Origin: Pseudopelobacter sp964542535
Lineage (GTDB): Bacteria > Desulfobacterota > Desulfuromonadia > Geobacterales > Pseudopelobacteraceae
DNA: 64,000 bases
Direction: 5' to 3'
Assembly: GCA_964542535.1 (NCBI GenBank)
Contig: CAZIUE010000011.1
Location: forward strand, 62,001 to 126,000
In this document: in pieces, positions 43,044 to 51,291 of the stretch
Layout of the letters: each line of letters opens with the position of its first letter
Position numbering within the stretch: the first letter of the stretch is position 1
Position numbers and translations under genes: made by a program
Notes under the pieces: generated by a model
What the model was told of the DNA's origin: nothing
The model's input: only the letters and a program-made list of their open reading frames with translations
The model's database searches: none

Positions 43044-43976
43044 CTAACCCGTCTTTACCGACAGACCGGCGGAGAGGATGATCCGCTCCACCAACTCCTC
43101 AAAGCAGATCCCTCCCCCCTTGGCGGCGATCTCCGGCAGCAGGCTGAGCGCGGTCATGCCCGGCAGGGTGTTGACCTCCAGCACGTAATTCTCCCCCTGG
43201 GGGGTCACCAGCAGGTCCACACGGCTGTAGCAGCGGCACCCCAGGGCGCGATGGGCAGCCAGGCCGACCCGCTGCGCCTCTTCGTAGGCCCCCTGCTCCA
43301 GCCGGGCGGGGAAGATATGCTCGGCCATGCCGTCGGTGTACTTGGCCTCGAAATCGTAGAATTCTTTCTTGGGCACGATCTCGATGGCGCCCAGGGGGCG
43401 GTCGTCCAGGATGCCCACCTGCACCTCCTGCCCCTTGATGAACTGTTCCACCAGGATCTCGTCGTCATGGCGGAAGGCCAGCTCAACGGCGGCCTGGAGA
43501 TCGCTCTCCTGCTTGACGATGGAGATGCCCACCGACGACCCCTCCTGCACCGGCTTGACCACCAGCGGCAGGCCGAAGGAGAGGTCCCGGAGGGAGACCG
43601 TCTCTCCGCGCCGGAAATGGTGGAAGGGGGCGGTGAGGATACCGGCGCTGAGGAAAGCCTGTTTGCTATAGAGCTTGTGCATGGCCAGGGCGCTGGCCAG
43701 GACTCCGGAACCGGTGTAGGGGATAGCCATCAGCTCCAGCACTCCCTGAACGCAGCCGTCCTCGCCGTAGCGGCCGTGCAGGGCGATGAACGCCGCACCG
43801 ATCCCCCCACGGCTCAGGACCTGGGGCAGATCGCGGCCCACATCAACGGCAACGGCATCAAAGCCTCTAGCCAGCAGGGCCTGGTGAACGGCGGCGCCGC
43901 TAGCCAGGGAAACGTCCCGCTCGGCCGAGAGCCCACCCATGAGAACGGCAATCTTTTCGGATCTGATATCGTTCAT
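43044..43976 (-). CDS. ddl: D-alanine-D-alanine ligase
   Basis: A 310-residue ATP-grasp enzyme that makes the D-Ala-D-Ala end of the peptidoglycan stem. Motifs: VLMGGLSAERDVSL near the start, ALHGRYGEDGCVQG, VVKPVQEGSSVGI (ATP-binding loop), YSRVDLLVT, and the metal-binding VLEVNTLPGMT. The size matches DdlB. It lies 6 bp after murB and 4 bp before ftsQ. Confidence 0.97.
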   Translation of the reverse strand: MNDIRSEKIAVLMGGLSAERDVSLASGAAVHQALLARGFDAVAVDVGRDLPQVLSRGGIGAAFIALHGRYGEDGCVQGVLELMAIPYTGSGVLASALAMHKLYSKQAFLSAGILTAPFHHFRRGETVSLRDLSFGLPLVVKPVQEGSSVGISIVKQESDLQAAVELAFRHDDEILVEQFIKGQEVQVGILDDRPLGAIEIVPKKEFYDFEAKYTDGMAEHIFPARLEQGAYEEAQRVGLAAHRALGCRCYSRVDLLVTPQGENYVLEVNTLPGMTALSLLPEIAAKGGGICFEELVERIILSAGLSVKTG

Positions 43977-43982
43977 CTCGCG

Positions 43983-44870
43983 TTACTCCTCACCTACGAT
44001 GCGTACTTCTTCCTCCAGGGTCACCCCGCTGTCGGCCAGCACGGCCTGCTTCACCCGGCGCGACAGTTCCAGGAAATCCCCGGCCGTGGCGTCTCCGGCG
44101 TTCACCAGGAAGTTGCTGTGCACCTCCGAGACCAGGGCGCCCCCCACCCGGGCGCCGCGCATGCCGGCCGCGTCGATCAGCCGCCAGGCGGTCCGGCCCG
44201 AAGGATTCTTGAAGAAGGAACCGGCACTGGGGAAGCCGACGCCGTGTTTTGCGCGGCGCAGTTCCAGGTCCCGGCGGATCTCCTCCTCGGTCTGCTCAGC
44301 CTCCCGCTGCTCCAGCCTGAACAGGGCAGCCAGGATGATGTCTCCCGCCTCCAGCTTCAGGAAGCGGTAGCCGTACTCCAGTTCGTCGCGCCCAAACTCC
44401 CTGACCGTCCCGTCCCGCAGCAGCGTCAGGGATTCGGTCCACTGCAGGATCCCCGAACCGTAGGCGCCGGCGTTCATTCTGACGGCGCCGCCGATGGTAC
44501 CGGGGATACCGGAGATGAAACCGATCCCCCCCAGGCCCAACTGCTGGGCGAAGCGAACGACAGCCAGGTTCTCGGCCCCGGCTCCGGTGCGAATGCGCCC
44601 CTCGCCGCACTTTACGATGCCGTTGAAGCGTTCCAGGGAGATCACCGCCCCCCGGATGCCGTTGTCCCTCACCAGCAGGTTGTTCCCCCTGCCGATGGCC
44701 AGCCAGGGAATGCGTTCTTCCCTGAGCCGCTCCAGCAGTGCGGCAAGGTCGTCGGCATCCTCGGGAACGGCATACAGATCGGCCGGGCCGCCCACCCGGA
44801 GAGAGGTGTGCCGCCCCATGGGTTCGTCGCGCAGCAGCAGGCCGCGCATGGTCAGGCCGGAGAGGCTCAC
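43983..44870 (-). CDS. murB: UDP-N-acetylenolpyruvoylglucosamine reductase MurB
   Basis: A 295-residue flavoenzyme that finishes UDP-MurNAc. The GTG at 44870 overlaps the murC stop (GTGA) and has GGAGAAA upstream; an ATG seven codons later is possible but lacks a ribosome site. Motifs: HTSLRVGGPADLYA, AIGRGNNLLV (FAD), GIPGTIGGAVRMNAGAYG, and the serine proton donor in GSFFKNP. It is the short type II MurB. Its place between murC and ddl differs from E. coli, where murB is elsewhere. Confidence 0.94.
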   Translation of the reverse strand: MSLSGLTMRGLLLRDEPMGRHTSLRVGGPADLYAVPEDADDLAALLERLREERIPWLAIGRGNNLLVRDNGIRGAVISLERFNGIVKCGEGRIRTGAGAENLAVVRFAQQLGLGGIGFISGIPGTIGGAVRMNAGAYGSGILQWTESLTLLRDGTVREFGRDELEYGYRFLKLEAGDIILAALFRLEQREAEQTEEEIRRDLELRRAKHGVGFPSAGSFFKNPSGRTAWRLIDAAGMRGARVGGALVSEVHSNFLVNAGDATAGDFLELSRRVKQAVLADSGVTLEEEVRIVGEE

Positions 44871-46249
44871 GAGGCTTTCTCCAAAAGCGCCACGAGCGCC
44901 TCCCCCTGCTGCCAGATGCTGCCGGCCCCCAGGGTGATGACCATGTCCCCCTCCCTGACGATGCCCAGAAGATGTTGGGGGATCAGCTCGCGGTTGGGGA
45001 CCCAGGTGACCTCCTTCTGTCCGTGGCGCTGGATCTCCGCCGTAAGCCGCTCGGCCGTGGCCCCCTCGATGGGCTGTTCCCCGGCCGGATACACGTCGGT
45101 CAGGATCAGCACGTCGGCATCGAAGAAGGCGGTGACGAACTCGCCAAACAGCTCGTGGGTGCGGGTGTAGCGGTGGGGCTGGAACACGGCCACGATGCGC
45201 CGCTCCGGCCATCCCAGGCGCGCCGCTGCCAGGGTTGCCTTGATCTCTGCCGGGTGATGGCCGTAGTCGTCCACCACCGTAATCCCCCGGCACTCACCCT
45301 TGATGGTGAAGCGCCGCCCCACGCCGCCGAAGCGGGAGAACCCCTCCTGGATGGCGCTGAAGGGGACATCCAGCTCCAGAGCCACGGCCATACAGGCCAT
45401 GGCATTGAGCACGTTGTGCGCCCCGGGCATGGTGAAGGAGACATCCCCCAGGCGGTACCCCTTGTAGTGGACCGTGAAACTGGTGGTGAACCCCTCGTGC
45501 CTGACATGGGTGGCGCGGATATCGGCCTGGGAGGAGAGGCCGTAGGTCACGTAGCGCTTCTTGACCCTGGGCAGGATGGCGCGGATGTTGGGGTCGTCCA
45601 GGCAGAGCACCGCCATGCCGTAGAAGGGGACCTTGTTGATGAACTTGACGAAGGTGTCCTTGATCTCCTCGATGCCGCCGGAATAGTGGTCCAGGTGGTC
45701 GGCGTCGATGTTGGTGACCACGGCGATGGTGGGGGAGAGCACCAGGAAGGAGCCGTCGGACTCATCCGCCTCGGCCAGCAGGAACTTCCCCTGCCCCAGC
45801 TGGGCGTTGGTGCCGATGGCGTTCAGCTTGCCGCCGATGACGATGGTCGGATCGATGCCGGCATGCCCCAGGATGGAGGCGGCCATGGAGGTAGTGGTGG
45901 TCTTGCCGTGGGTGCCGGCGATGGCGATGCCGAACTTCATGCGCATCAGCTCGGCCAGCATCTCCGCCCGGGGAATCACCGGCACGTGCAGCCGCTTGGC
46001 CTCCACCACCTCGGGATTGTCGTCATGCACGGCGGAGGAGATGACCACCACGTCCACGTTTTTCAGGTTGTCCGCCTTGTGGCCGACGGCGATCTCCGCC
46101 CCCAGGCGGGCCAGGCGCTCGGTAATGTCCGAACCGCGCAGGTCGGAACCGGACACAGTGTAGCCCAGGTTGAGCAACACCTCGGCGATGCCGCTCATGC
46201 CGATGCCGCCGATGCCGACGAAGTGGATTTTTTCGATTTTTCCGTACAT
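44867..46249 (-). CDS. murC: UDP-N-acetylmuramate-L-alanine ligase MurC
   Basis: A 460-residue Mur ligase: HFVGIGGIGMSGIAE at the N-terminus (nucleotide-sugar domain), the P-loop GTHGKTTTTSM (about 112-122), EADESDGSF, and VDDYGHHPAEI in the C-terminal domain. It adds the first L-alanine. Translationally coupled to murB by a 4-nt overlap and 15 bp after murG. Confidence 0.97.
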   Translation of the reverse strand: MYGKIEKIHFVGIGGIGMSGIAEVLLNLGYTVSGSDLRGSDITERLARLGAEIAVGHKADNLKNVDVVVISSAVHDDNPEVVEAKRLHVPVIPRAEMLAELMRMKFGIAIAGTHGKTTTTSMAASILGHAGIDPTIVIGGKLNAIGTNAQLGQGKFLLAEADESDGSFLVLSPTIAVVTNIDADHLDHYSGGIEEIKDTFVKFINKVPFYGMAVLCLDDPNIRAILPRVKKRYVTYGLSSQADIRATHVRHEGFTTSFTVHYKGYRLGDVSFTMPGAHNVLNAMACMAVALELDVPFSAIQEGFSRFGGVGRRFTIKGECRGITVVDDYGHHPAEIKATLAAARLGWPERRIVAVFQPHRYTRTHELFGEFVTAFFDADVLILTDVYPAGEQPIEGATAERLTAEIQRHGQKEVTWVPNRELIPQHLLGIVREGDMVITLGAGSIWQQGEALVALLEKAS

Positions 46250-46264
46250 AGAGGGACGACCTTT

Positions 46265-47389
46265 TCAGTTGGTTGGTGTGAATATTTCGTCAACGATGAT
46301 CCTGGCTGCGTCCAGGCGGGCCATGGCAAAGGCCCGTTCTCCCGTGCTCCGCACCAGCCGCGGATCTCCGGCAAGCTTCAGGATCAGGCCGGCCAGGCGC
46401 TCTGCCGACAGTTCCCGTTCCAGCAGCATGAAACCTGCCGACTGCCTGAGCAGGGCCTCGGCGTTTTTGCGCTGATGATCATCCACCGCATGGGGATAGG
46501 GGATGAACAGGCAGGCCCGGGCCATGGCCGTGACCTCGGCGATGGTGGTGGCGCCAGCCCGGCAGATCACCAGATCGGCCCGGGCGTATTCGCCGGCCAT
46601 GTCGGTGATGAACGGCAGTACCCGCGCCTCGACCCCGGCAGAGCCGTAGGCTGCCGCTACCTGTTCACGGTCGCGTTCACCGGTCTGGTGGGTGATGCCG
46701 AGGCTGACGGATGCGCTTTTGAGGAGCGGCAGGGCCGCCACCATGGCCATGTTGATGGCATGCGCGCCCTGGCTGCCGCCGAACACCAGCAGGTTGAAGC
46801 TGGGACCCGGGACCCGGGACCCGGGACCGGTAGAATCCCCGATTCGCTTCTCCTGGTCCCTGGTCCCCGGTCCCAGCTTCTCAAGTATCTGGCGCCGCAG
46901 GGGGTTTCCGGTGAGAAGCGTCTTTCTGGCGTTGAAGAAGCGGGACGACTCCTCCAGGGTGATGAAAATGCGGTCCACAAAGCGGGAGAGCAGCCGGTTG
47001 GTCATGCCCGGCACGGCGTTCTGCTCGTGGATGAAGCTGGGGACCCGCCTGGCGCGGGCCGCCATCAGCATGGGGAGCGAGGCATACCCCCCCACACCCA
47101 GCACCGCATCGGGTCGGTACGCATCCAAAAGACGGCACGACTGGCGATAGCCGGTGAACATCATGCCGGCCCCCCGCGCCTTGCCCAACATCCCCTTGCC
47201 GCGGATGCCGGCAGCCGAAATCAGTTCCAGGGAAAAGCCGGCGGCCGGAACGGCCCGGGCCTCGATCCCCCGTTCGGTACCCACGAACAGCACCCGGTTG
47301 GCCGGGTCACGGGAGACGAACTCCTCGGCCACGGCGATGCCGGGAAAGAGATGGCCGCCGGTGCCGCCTCCGGCAATGATCAGCTTCAT
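46265..47389 (-). CDS. murG: MurG, lipid II-forming GlcNAc transferase
   Basis: A 374-residue GT28 enzyme that adds GlcNAc to lipid I on the inner face of the membrane. The N-terminal acceptor domain starts IIAGGGTGGHLFPG; the C-terminal donor domain has VFGGSQGAHAIN and ICRAGATTIAEV. Between them, where the linker before the donor domain belongs, about 28 residues (roughly 170-197, rich in GPG, R and D) are encoded by an 85-bp palindromic element. The reading frame is intact across it, and because murG is essential the protein is very likely active. The start overlaps the ftsW end by 4 nt. Confidence 0.95.
   Translation of the reverse strand: MKLIIAGGGTGGHLFPGIAVAEEFVSRDPANRVLFVGTERGIEARAVPAAGFSLELISAAGIRGKGMLGKARGAGMMFTGYRQSCRLLDAYRPDAVLGVGGYASLPMLMAARARRVPSFIHEQNAVPGMTNRLLSRFVDRIFITLEESSRFFNARKTLLTGNPLRRQILEKLGPGTRDQEKRIGDSTGPGSRVPGPSFNLLVFGGSQGAHAINMAMVAALPLLKSASVSLGITHQTGERDREQVAAAYGSAGVEARVLPFITDMAGEYARADLVICRAGATTIAEVTAMARACLFIPYPHAVDDHQRKNAEALLRQSAGFMLLERELSAERLAGLILKLAGDPRLVRSTGERAFAMARLDAARIIVDEIFTPTN
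46796..46880. repeat. Palindromic element inside murG
   Basis: Perfect 12-bp ends GAAGCTGGGACC (46796-46807) and GGTCCCAGCTTC (46869-46880) bound an 85-bp segment. Next to the left end are tandem copies of CGGGACC (about 46803-46828); near the right end related GGTCCC units recur, so the arms pair over most of their length. It is translated in frame as part of MurG. I saw no second copy in the window. Confidence 0.75.
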
Positions 47390-48510
47390 TGGCCCTCCGG
47401 CAGGCCGATGGGGGTAATCTTCAGCCCTGACGAGATATTCAACAGGATGCCCACGGCGAACAGGCTGATCAGCAGCGAACTGCCGCCATAGCTGATGAAG
47501 GGAAGAGCCAGCCCCTTGGTGGGGAACAGGCCGGTCACCACCCCCATGTTGACCGTTGCCTCGATGCCGAACAGCACCGCGATACCCAGGGCAAGAAAGC
47601 GGCCGAAGGCGTCGGGGGCGGCGGCGGCGATGCAGAGGGCGCGGTACACCAGCATGACGAACATAGCGACAATGACCAGCACCCCCATGAAGCCCAGTTC
47701 CTCCCCCACCACGGAGAGGATGAAGTCGGTGTGCGCCTCAGGCAGGTAGAACAGCTTCTGCTTCCCCTCCCCCAGTCCCTGGCCGAACAGCCCGCCGGTG
47801 CCCAGGGCCAGCCAGGACTGGATGATCTGGAAGCCCTTGCCGGCAGGATCGCTCCAGGGATCGCTCCAGGCCTCCATACGCCCCTTGTGGTAGCCGTGGC
47901 TCAACTTGAGGGCCAGAAGCGGCAGGGCCAGGAGGATCATGGAGAGGATGTGGGACAGCCGCGTGCCGGCGGCGAACAGCATGATGAACGCAACCGCCAC
48001 CAGGGTCAGGGCCCCCCCCAGGTCCGGTTGCAGCGCCAGGCAGCCGATCAGGATCGCCAGGACGATCATGTAGGGAAGGATCCCCGACATCAGCTCCTTG
48101 ATCTTGTGCTGTTTCTTCTCCAGGGAATAGGCCATGTACATGATCAAGGCCAGCTTGGCCATCTCCGAGGGTTGCAGGTTGAAACCGGGCAATTTGATCC
48201 AACGTGACGACCCGCCCGCCTTGCCGCCGATGCCCGGGATCAGCACCATGATCAGCAGCACCAGGCAGAGCAGCAGCGCCGGCACCGCCAGCCGCTTCCA
48301 GACGTGGTACTCAACGCGCATGACCCCCAGCATGATCCCCAGACCGATAACGGCGAACATCCCCTGGCGCTTGAGGAAGTAGAACCCGTCATGGTAGCGC
48401 TTGTCGGCCATGACCGACGAGGCGGAAAAGACCATCACCACCCCGAAGCAGGTCAGGGCGATGGCCATGGCCATGATGACCAAGTCGTAATTTTCCAGTT
48501 TCTTGAGCAT
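47386..48510 (-). CDS. ftsW: Septal peptidoglycan polymerase FtsW
   Basis: A 374-residue SEDS protein with about ten membrane helices. Motifs: VMVFSASSVMADKR, KLPGFNLQPSEMAKLALIMY, and HTDFILSVVGEELGFMG, with the C-terminal ALPFISYGGSSLL. It works with the FtsI transpeptidase at the septum. It lies 100 bp after murD and overlaps murG by 4 nt (ATGA). Confidence 0.96.
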   Translation of the reverse strand: MLKKLENYDLVIMAMAIALTCFGVVMVFSASSVMADKRYHDGFYFLKRQGMFAVIGLGIMLGVMRVEYHVWKRLAVPALLLCLVLLIMVLIPGIGGKAGGSSRWIKLPGFNLQPSEMAKLALIMYMAYSLEKKQHKIKELMSGILPYMIVLAILIGCLALQPDLGGALTLVAVAFIMLFAAGTRLSHILSMILLALPLLALKLSHGYHKGRMEAWSDPWSDPAGKGFQIIQSWLALGTGGLFGQGLGEGKQKLFYLPEAHTDFILSVVGEELGFMGVLVIVAMFVMLVYRALCIAAAAPDAFGRFLALGIAVLFGIEATVNMGVVTGLFPTKGLALPFISYGGSSLLISLFAVGILLNISSGLKITPIGLPEGQ

Positions 48511-48610
48511 ACGCGTCCACGCACAATTCGTCAGGAACTTGAATCACATACCGTTACGAACAATCACGAAAACAGGAACGGTCCGGGATGGTTCCCGCCC
48601 GAATTTCTCC

Positions 48611-49951
48611 CTACAGCGCCCTGACCGCGGCTATGTAGCGCTGGGCCCGTTCCTCGTAATCGCGGAACATGTCGAAGCTGGAGCAGGCGGGCGACATGAG
48701 GACCGTTCCGCCGGGGGGGGTGATGGCGGCGGAGAGGGTCACCGCCTCCTCCAGGGTCGCTGCCCGGCGGGTGTCGGTCAGTGCCCCCAGTTCTTCCTCC
48801 ATCCGTCCGGCGGCCTCGCCGATCAGCACCAGATGACGTACCCGTTCGCGTACCAGCCGGGCCAGCGGGGCGTAGGAGCCACCCTTGTCCTTGCCCCCGG
48901 CGATCAGGGTAATGGTATGGAAACTTTCCAGGGCCTTTTCCACACTCCCCACGTTGGTGGCCTTGCTGTCCTCGTACCAGCTGACGCCGTTCAACTCGCG
49001 CACAAACTCCATGCGGTGGTGCAGGGCCTGGAACTCCCGCACGCAGGCCAGGCTGTCGGCCGGCCGGCAGCCCAGCACGAGGGAACAGGCCAGGGCCGCC
49101 ATGATGTTCTCCAGGTTGTGCACCCCCTGGAGGCGGAAGCCGTCGGTGGGGAAACGTTCTTCCCGGCCGTCGTGGCGCCAGGTTATGATGCCGTCCCGCA
49201 GGAAGATCCCCTCTTCCAGCTCGCGTTTCCGGCTGAAGGGGAACAGCCGCGCCCTGAGGCTGCGGCTCTGTTCCATGACCAGCTCGTCGTCGGCGTTGAC
49301 CACCGCATAGTCGTCGCTGGTCTGGTTCTCGAAGATGCGCAGCTTGGCCGCGATGTACTCGTCATAGCCGGCGTAGCGATCCAGATGATCCTCGCTCAGG
49401 TTCAGCAGCGCGGCCACCGTGGGGCGGAAACCGACGATCCACTCCAACTGGAAGGAGCTGATCTCCGCCACCACCCGTTCCACCGGTTCCGCGGACTCCG
49501 CCAGTTCGATCAGGGGCGTGCCGATGTTTCCCCCCACGAAGGTGCGAAAGCCGTTGGCCCGGAAGATATCACCGGTAATGGTGGTGGTGGTGGTCTTGCC
49601 GTTGGTGCCGGTAATGGCCACCAGCGGTGCCCTGATGAAACGGGAGGCCAGCTCCACCTCGCTCAGGATCTCCACCCCGGCCTCTCGGGCCGCGACCAGC
49701 TGCGGCAGGGTGCAGGGCACCCCCGGGCTGACCACGATCAGGTCGCTCCCGGAAAAGCTCTTCTCATCGTGGCGGGTCAGCTCACGCCGGATATCGAAGC
49801 CCGCCAGCAGGGCCAACTGCCCCGCCAGGGTCGCCTCGTCGCGCATGTCGGTTACCGTCACCCGCGCTCCCCGCGCTGCCAGGAAACGGGCACAGGAGAC
49901 CCCGGTCTTGGCCAGGCCGACTATCAGTACGTTCTTGCCGTTCAACTCCAT
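48611..49951 (-). CDS. murD: UDP-MurNAc-L-alanine-D-glutamate ligase MurD
   Basis: A 446-residue Mur ligase: GLAKTGVSCARFLAARGA (Rossmann domain), P-loop GTNGKTTTTTI (about 116-126), LSEDHLDRYAG and the C-terminal WYEDSKATNVGSVEKAL. It adds D-glutamate to UDP-MurNAc-L-Ala. A 135-bp gap separates it from mraY; it contains no feature I could name. Confidence 0.96.
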   Translation of the reverse strand: MELNGKNVLIVGLAKTGVSCARFLAARGARVTVTDMRDEATLAGQLALLAGFDIRRELTRHDEKSFSGSDLIVVSPGVPCTLPQLVAAREAGVEILSEVELASRFIRAPLVAITGTNGKTTTTTITGDIFRANGFRTFVGGNIGTPLIELAESAEPVERVVAEISSFQLEWIVGFRPTVAALLNLSEDHLDRYAGYDEYIAAKLRIFENQTSDDYAVVNADDELVMEQSRSLRARLFPFSRKRELEEGIFLRDGIITWRHDGREERFPTDGFRLQGVHNLENIMAALACSLVLGCRPADSLACVREFQALHHRMEFVRELNGVSWYEDSKATNVGSVEKALESFHTITLIAGGKDKGGSYAPLARLVRERVRHLVLIGEAAGRMEEELGALTDTRRAATLEEAVTLSAAITPPGGTVLMSPACSSFDMFRDYEERAQRYIAAVRAL

Positions 49952-50086
49952 CCTCTCTCGCTCCCCCCAAACGTGGCAAACCCCGGATCAAACACGAAAC
50001 CCCACAGGCAATGGAACGCGGAACAAACCCGGATACAGGCGAATATCCGCGGATCGATTCGTAAGCGACAACTTCTCTCCCGGCCG

Positions 50087-51163
50087 CTAGCGCATCTTCA
50101 ACGTTGAGATCGCCACCAGGGCCAGGATGATGGTGATGATCCAGAAACGGACGATGATCTTCGGCTCCGCCACCCCCTTCAACTCGAAGTGGTGGTGGAT
50201 CGGCGCCATGCGAAAGATACGTTTGCCGCGGTACTTGTACGAGCCCACCTGGAAAATCACCGACAGTGCCTCGATCACGAAGATCCCCCCCACGATCACC
50301 AGCAGGATTTCCTGCTTGGTGATCACCGCGATGGTTCCCAGGGTCCCCCCCAAAGAGAGGGAGCCCACATCTCCCATGAAGACCTCGGCCGGATAGGAGT
50401 TGTACCAGAGGAACCCCAGACCGGCGCCCACCATGGCGCCGCAGAGCACGGCCAGCTCTCCGGCGCCCGGCACCCGCGGAACCTGGAGATAGGCCGACAG
50501 GGTGGCGTGGCCGGCGATGTAGCTGAAGAGCATGTAGGTGGCGGCATTGATGGCCACCGGCCCGATAGCCAGGCCGTCCAGGCCGTCGGTCAGGTTGACC
50601 GCGTTGCTGGCGCCTACGATCACCAGGGCCACGAAAGGGATGTACCAGAACCAGAGATCGGGGTGGAAATTCTTGAAGAAGGGGACGAAGAGCTGGGAGG
50701 TGAAGCCGGGCTTGAGGAACAGGAAGGTTCCCACCGCTCCGGCCAGCAGCAACTGCCAGAACATCTTCTGACGGGGGGAGAGCCCCTTTGGGTTCTTCTC
50801 CACCACCTTCTTGTAGTCATCCACGAAACCGATCAGGCCATAACCGACGGTGACGAACAGCACCGTCCAGACGTACTGGTTGGAGAGGTCGGCCCACAAC
50901 AGGGTGGGAATGACGATGGCCGCCAGGATCATCACCCCTCCCATGGTGGGCGTCCCCTGTTTCTGCAGGTGCGACTCGGGACCGTCGGTGCGGATCACCT
51001 GGCGGGCCTGTAGCCCCTCCAGCAGGCGGATGACCCAGGGACCAAGCACGAAGCAGACCAGAAGCGCCGTGATCATGGCGTAGATGGTTCGGAACGTCAG
51101 GTATTTGAAGATATTGAACAGTTTGACGTTGCCGGCCAGCGGATAGAGCAGGTGATACAGCAT
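50087..51163 (-). CDS. mraY: Phospho-MurNAc-pentapeptide transferase MraY
   Basis: A 358-residue, ten-helix membrane enzyme that makes lipid I from UDP-MurNAc-pentapeptide and undecaprenyl phosphate. Motifs: GTPTMGGVMI, GFVDDYKKV (catalytic aspartates), NLTDGLDGLAIGP, and FMGDVGSLSLGG with MAPIHHHFE, the MraY-specific histidine loop. The start follows AGGAG. The upstream gap to murF is filled by a REP-like repeat. Confidence 0.97.
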   Translation of the reverse strand: MLYHLLYPLAGNVKLFNIFKYLTFRTIYAMITALLVCFVLGPWVIRLLEGLQARQVIRTDGPESHLQKQGTPTMGGVMILAAIVIPTLLWADLSNQYVWTVLFVTVGYGLIGFVDDYKKVVEKNPKGLSPRQKMFWQLLLAGAVGTFLFLKPGFTSQLFVPFFKNFHPDLWFWYIPFVALVIVGASNAVNLTDGLDGLAIGPVAINAATYMLFSYIAGHATLSAYLQVPRVPGAGELAVLCGAMVGAGLGFLWYNSYPAEVFMGDVGSLSLGGTLGTIAVITKQEILLVIVGGIFVIEALSVIFQVGSYKYRGKRIFRMAPIHHHFELKGVAEPKIIVRFWIITIILALVAISTLKMR

Positions 51164-51179
51164 GGGATACTCCTATGTG

Positions 51180-51291
51180 AAGGGGCGAACCGGTGTGGTT
51201 GCCCGCGCCGCGATGTTATGTACCTACGCCCCGTTTCAGGTGACGGACCGTGCGCCCCAACAAAGGAGGCGGCCACACGGGACCGCCCCTA
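51180..51291. repeat. REP-like composite inverted repeat between murF and mraY
   Basis: A copy starting AGGGGCGAACCGGTGTGG (51181-51198) and a second, inverted copy at 51267-51290, which on the other strand starts AGGGGCGGTCCCGTGTGG, face each other across about 65 bp. The two agree at about 15 of the first 18 positions. The right copy overlaps the last codons and TAG stop of murF. The unit resembles extragenic repeats common in bacterial genomes; spread in this genome is inferred. Confidence 0.55.

Noticed and set aside
46803..46870. CRISPR-like short repeats in murG
   Set aside because: The units are contiguous 7-bp tandem repeats with no spacers, inside a palindrome and a coding frame.
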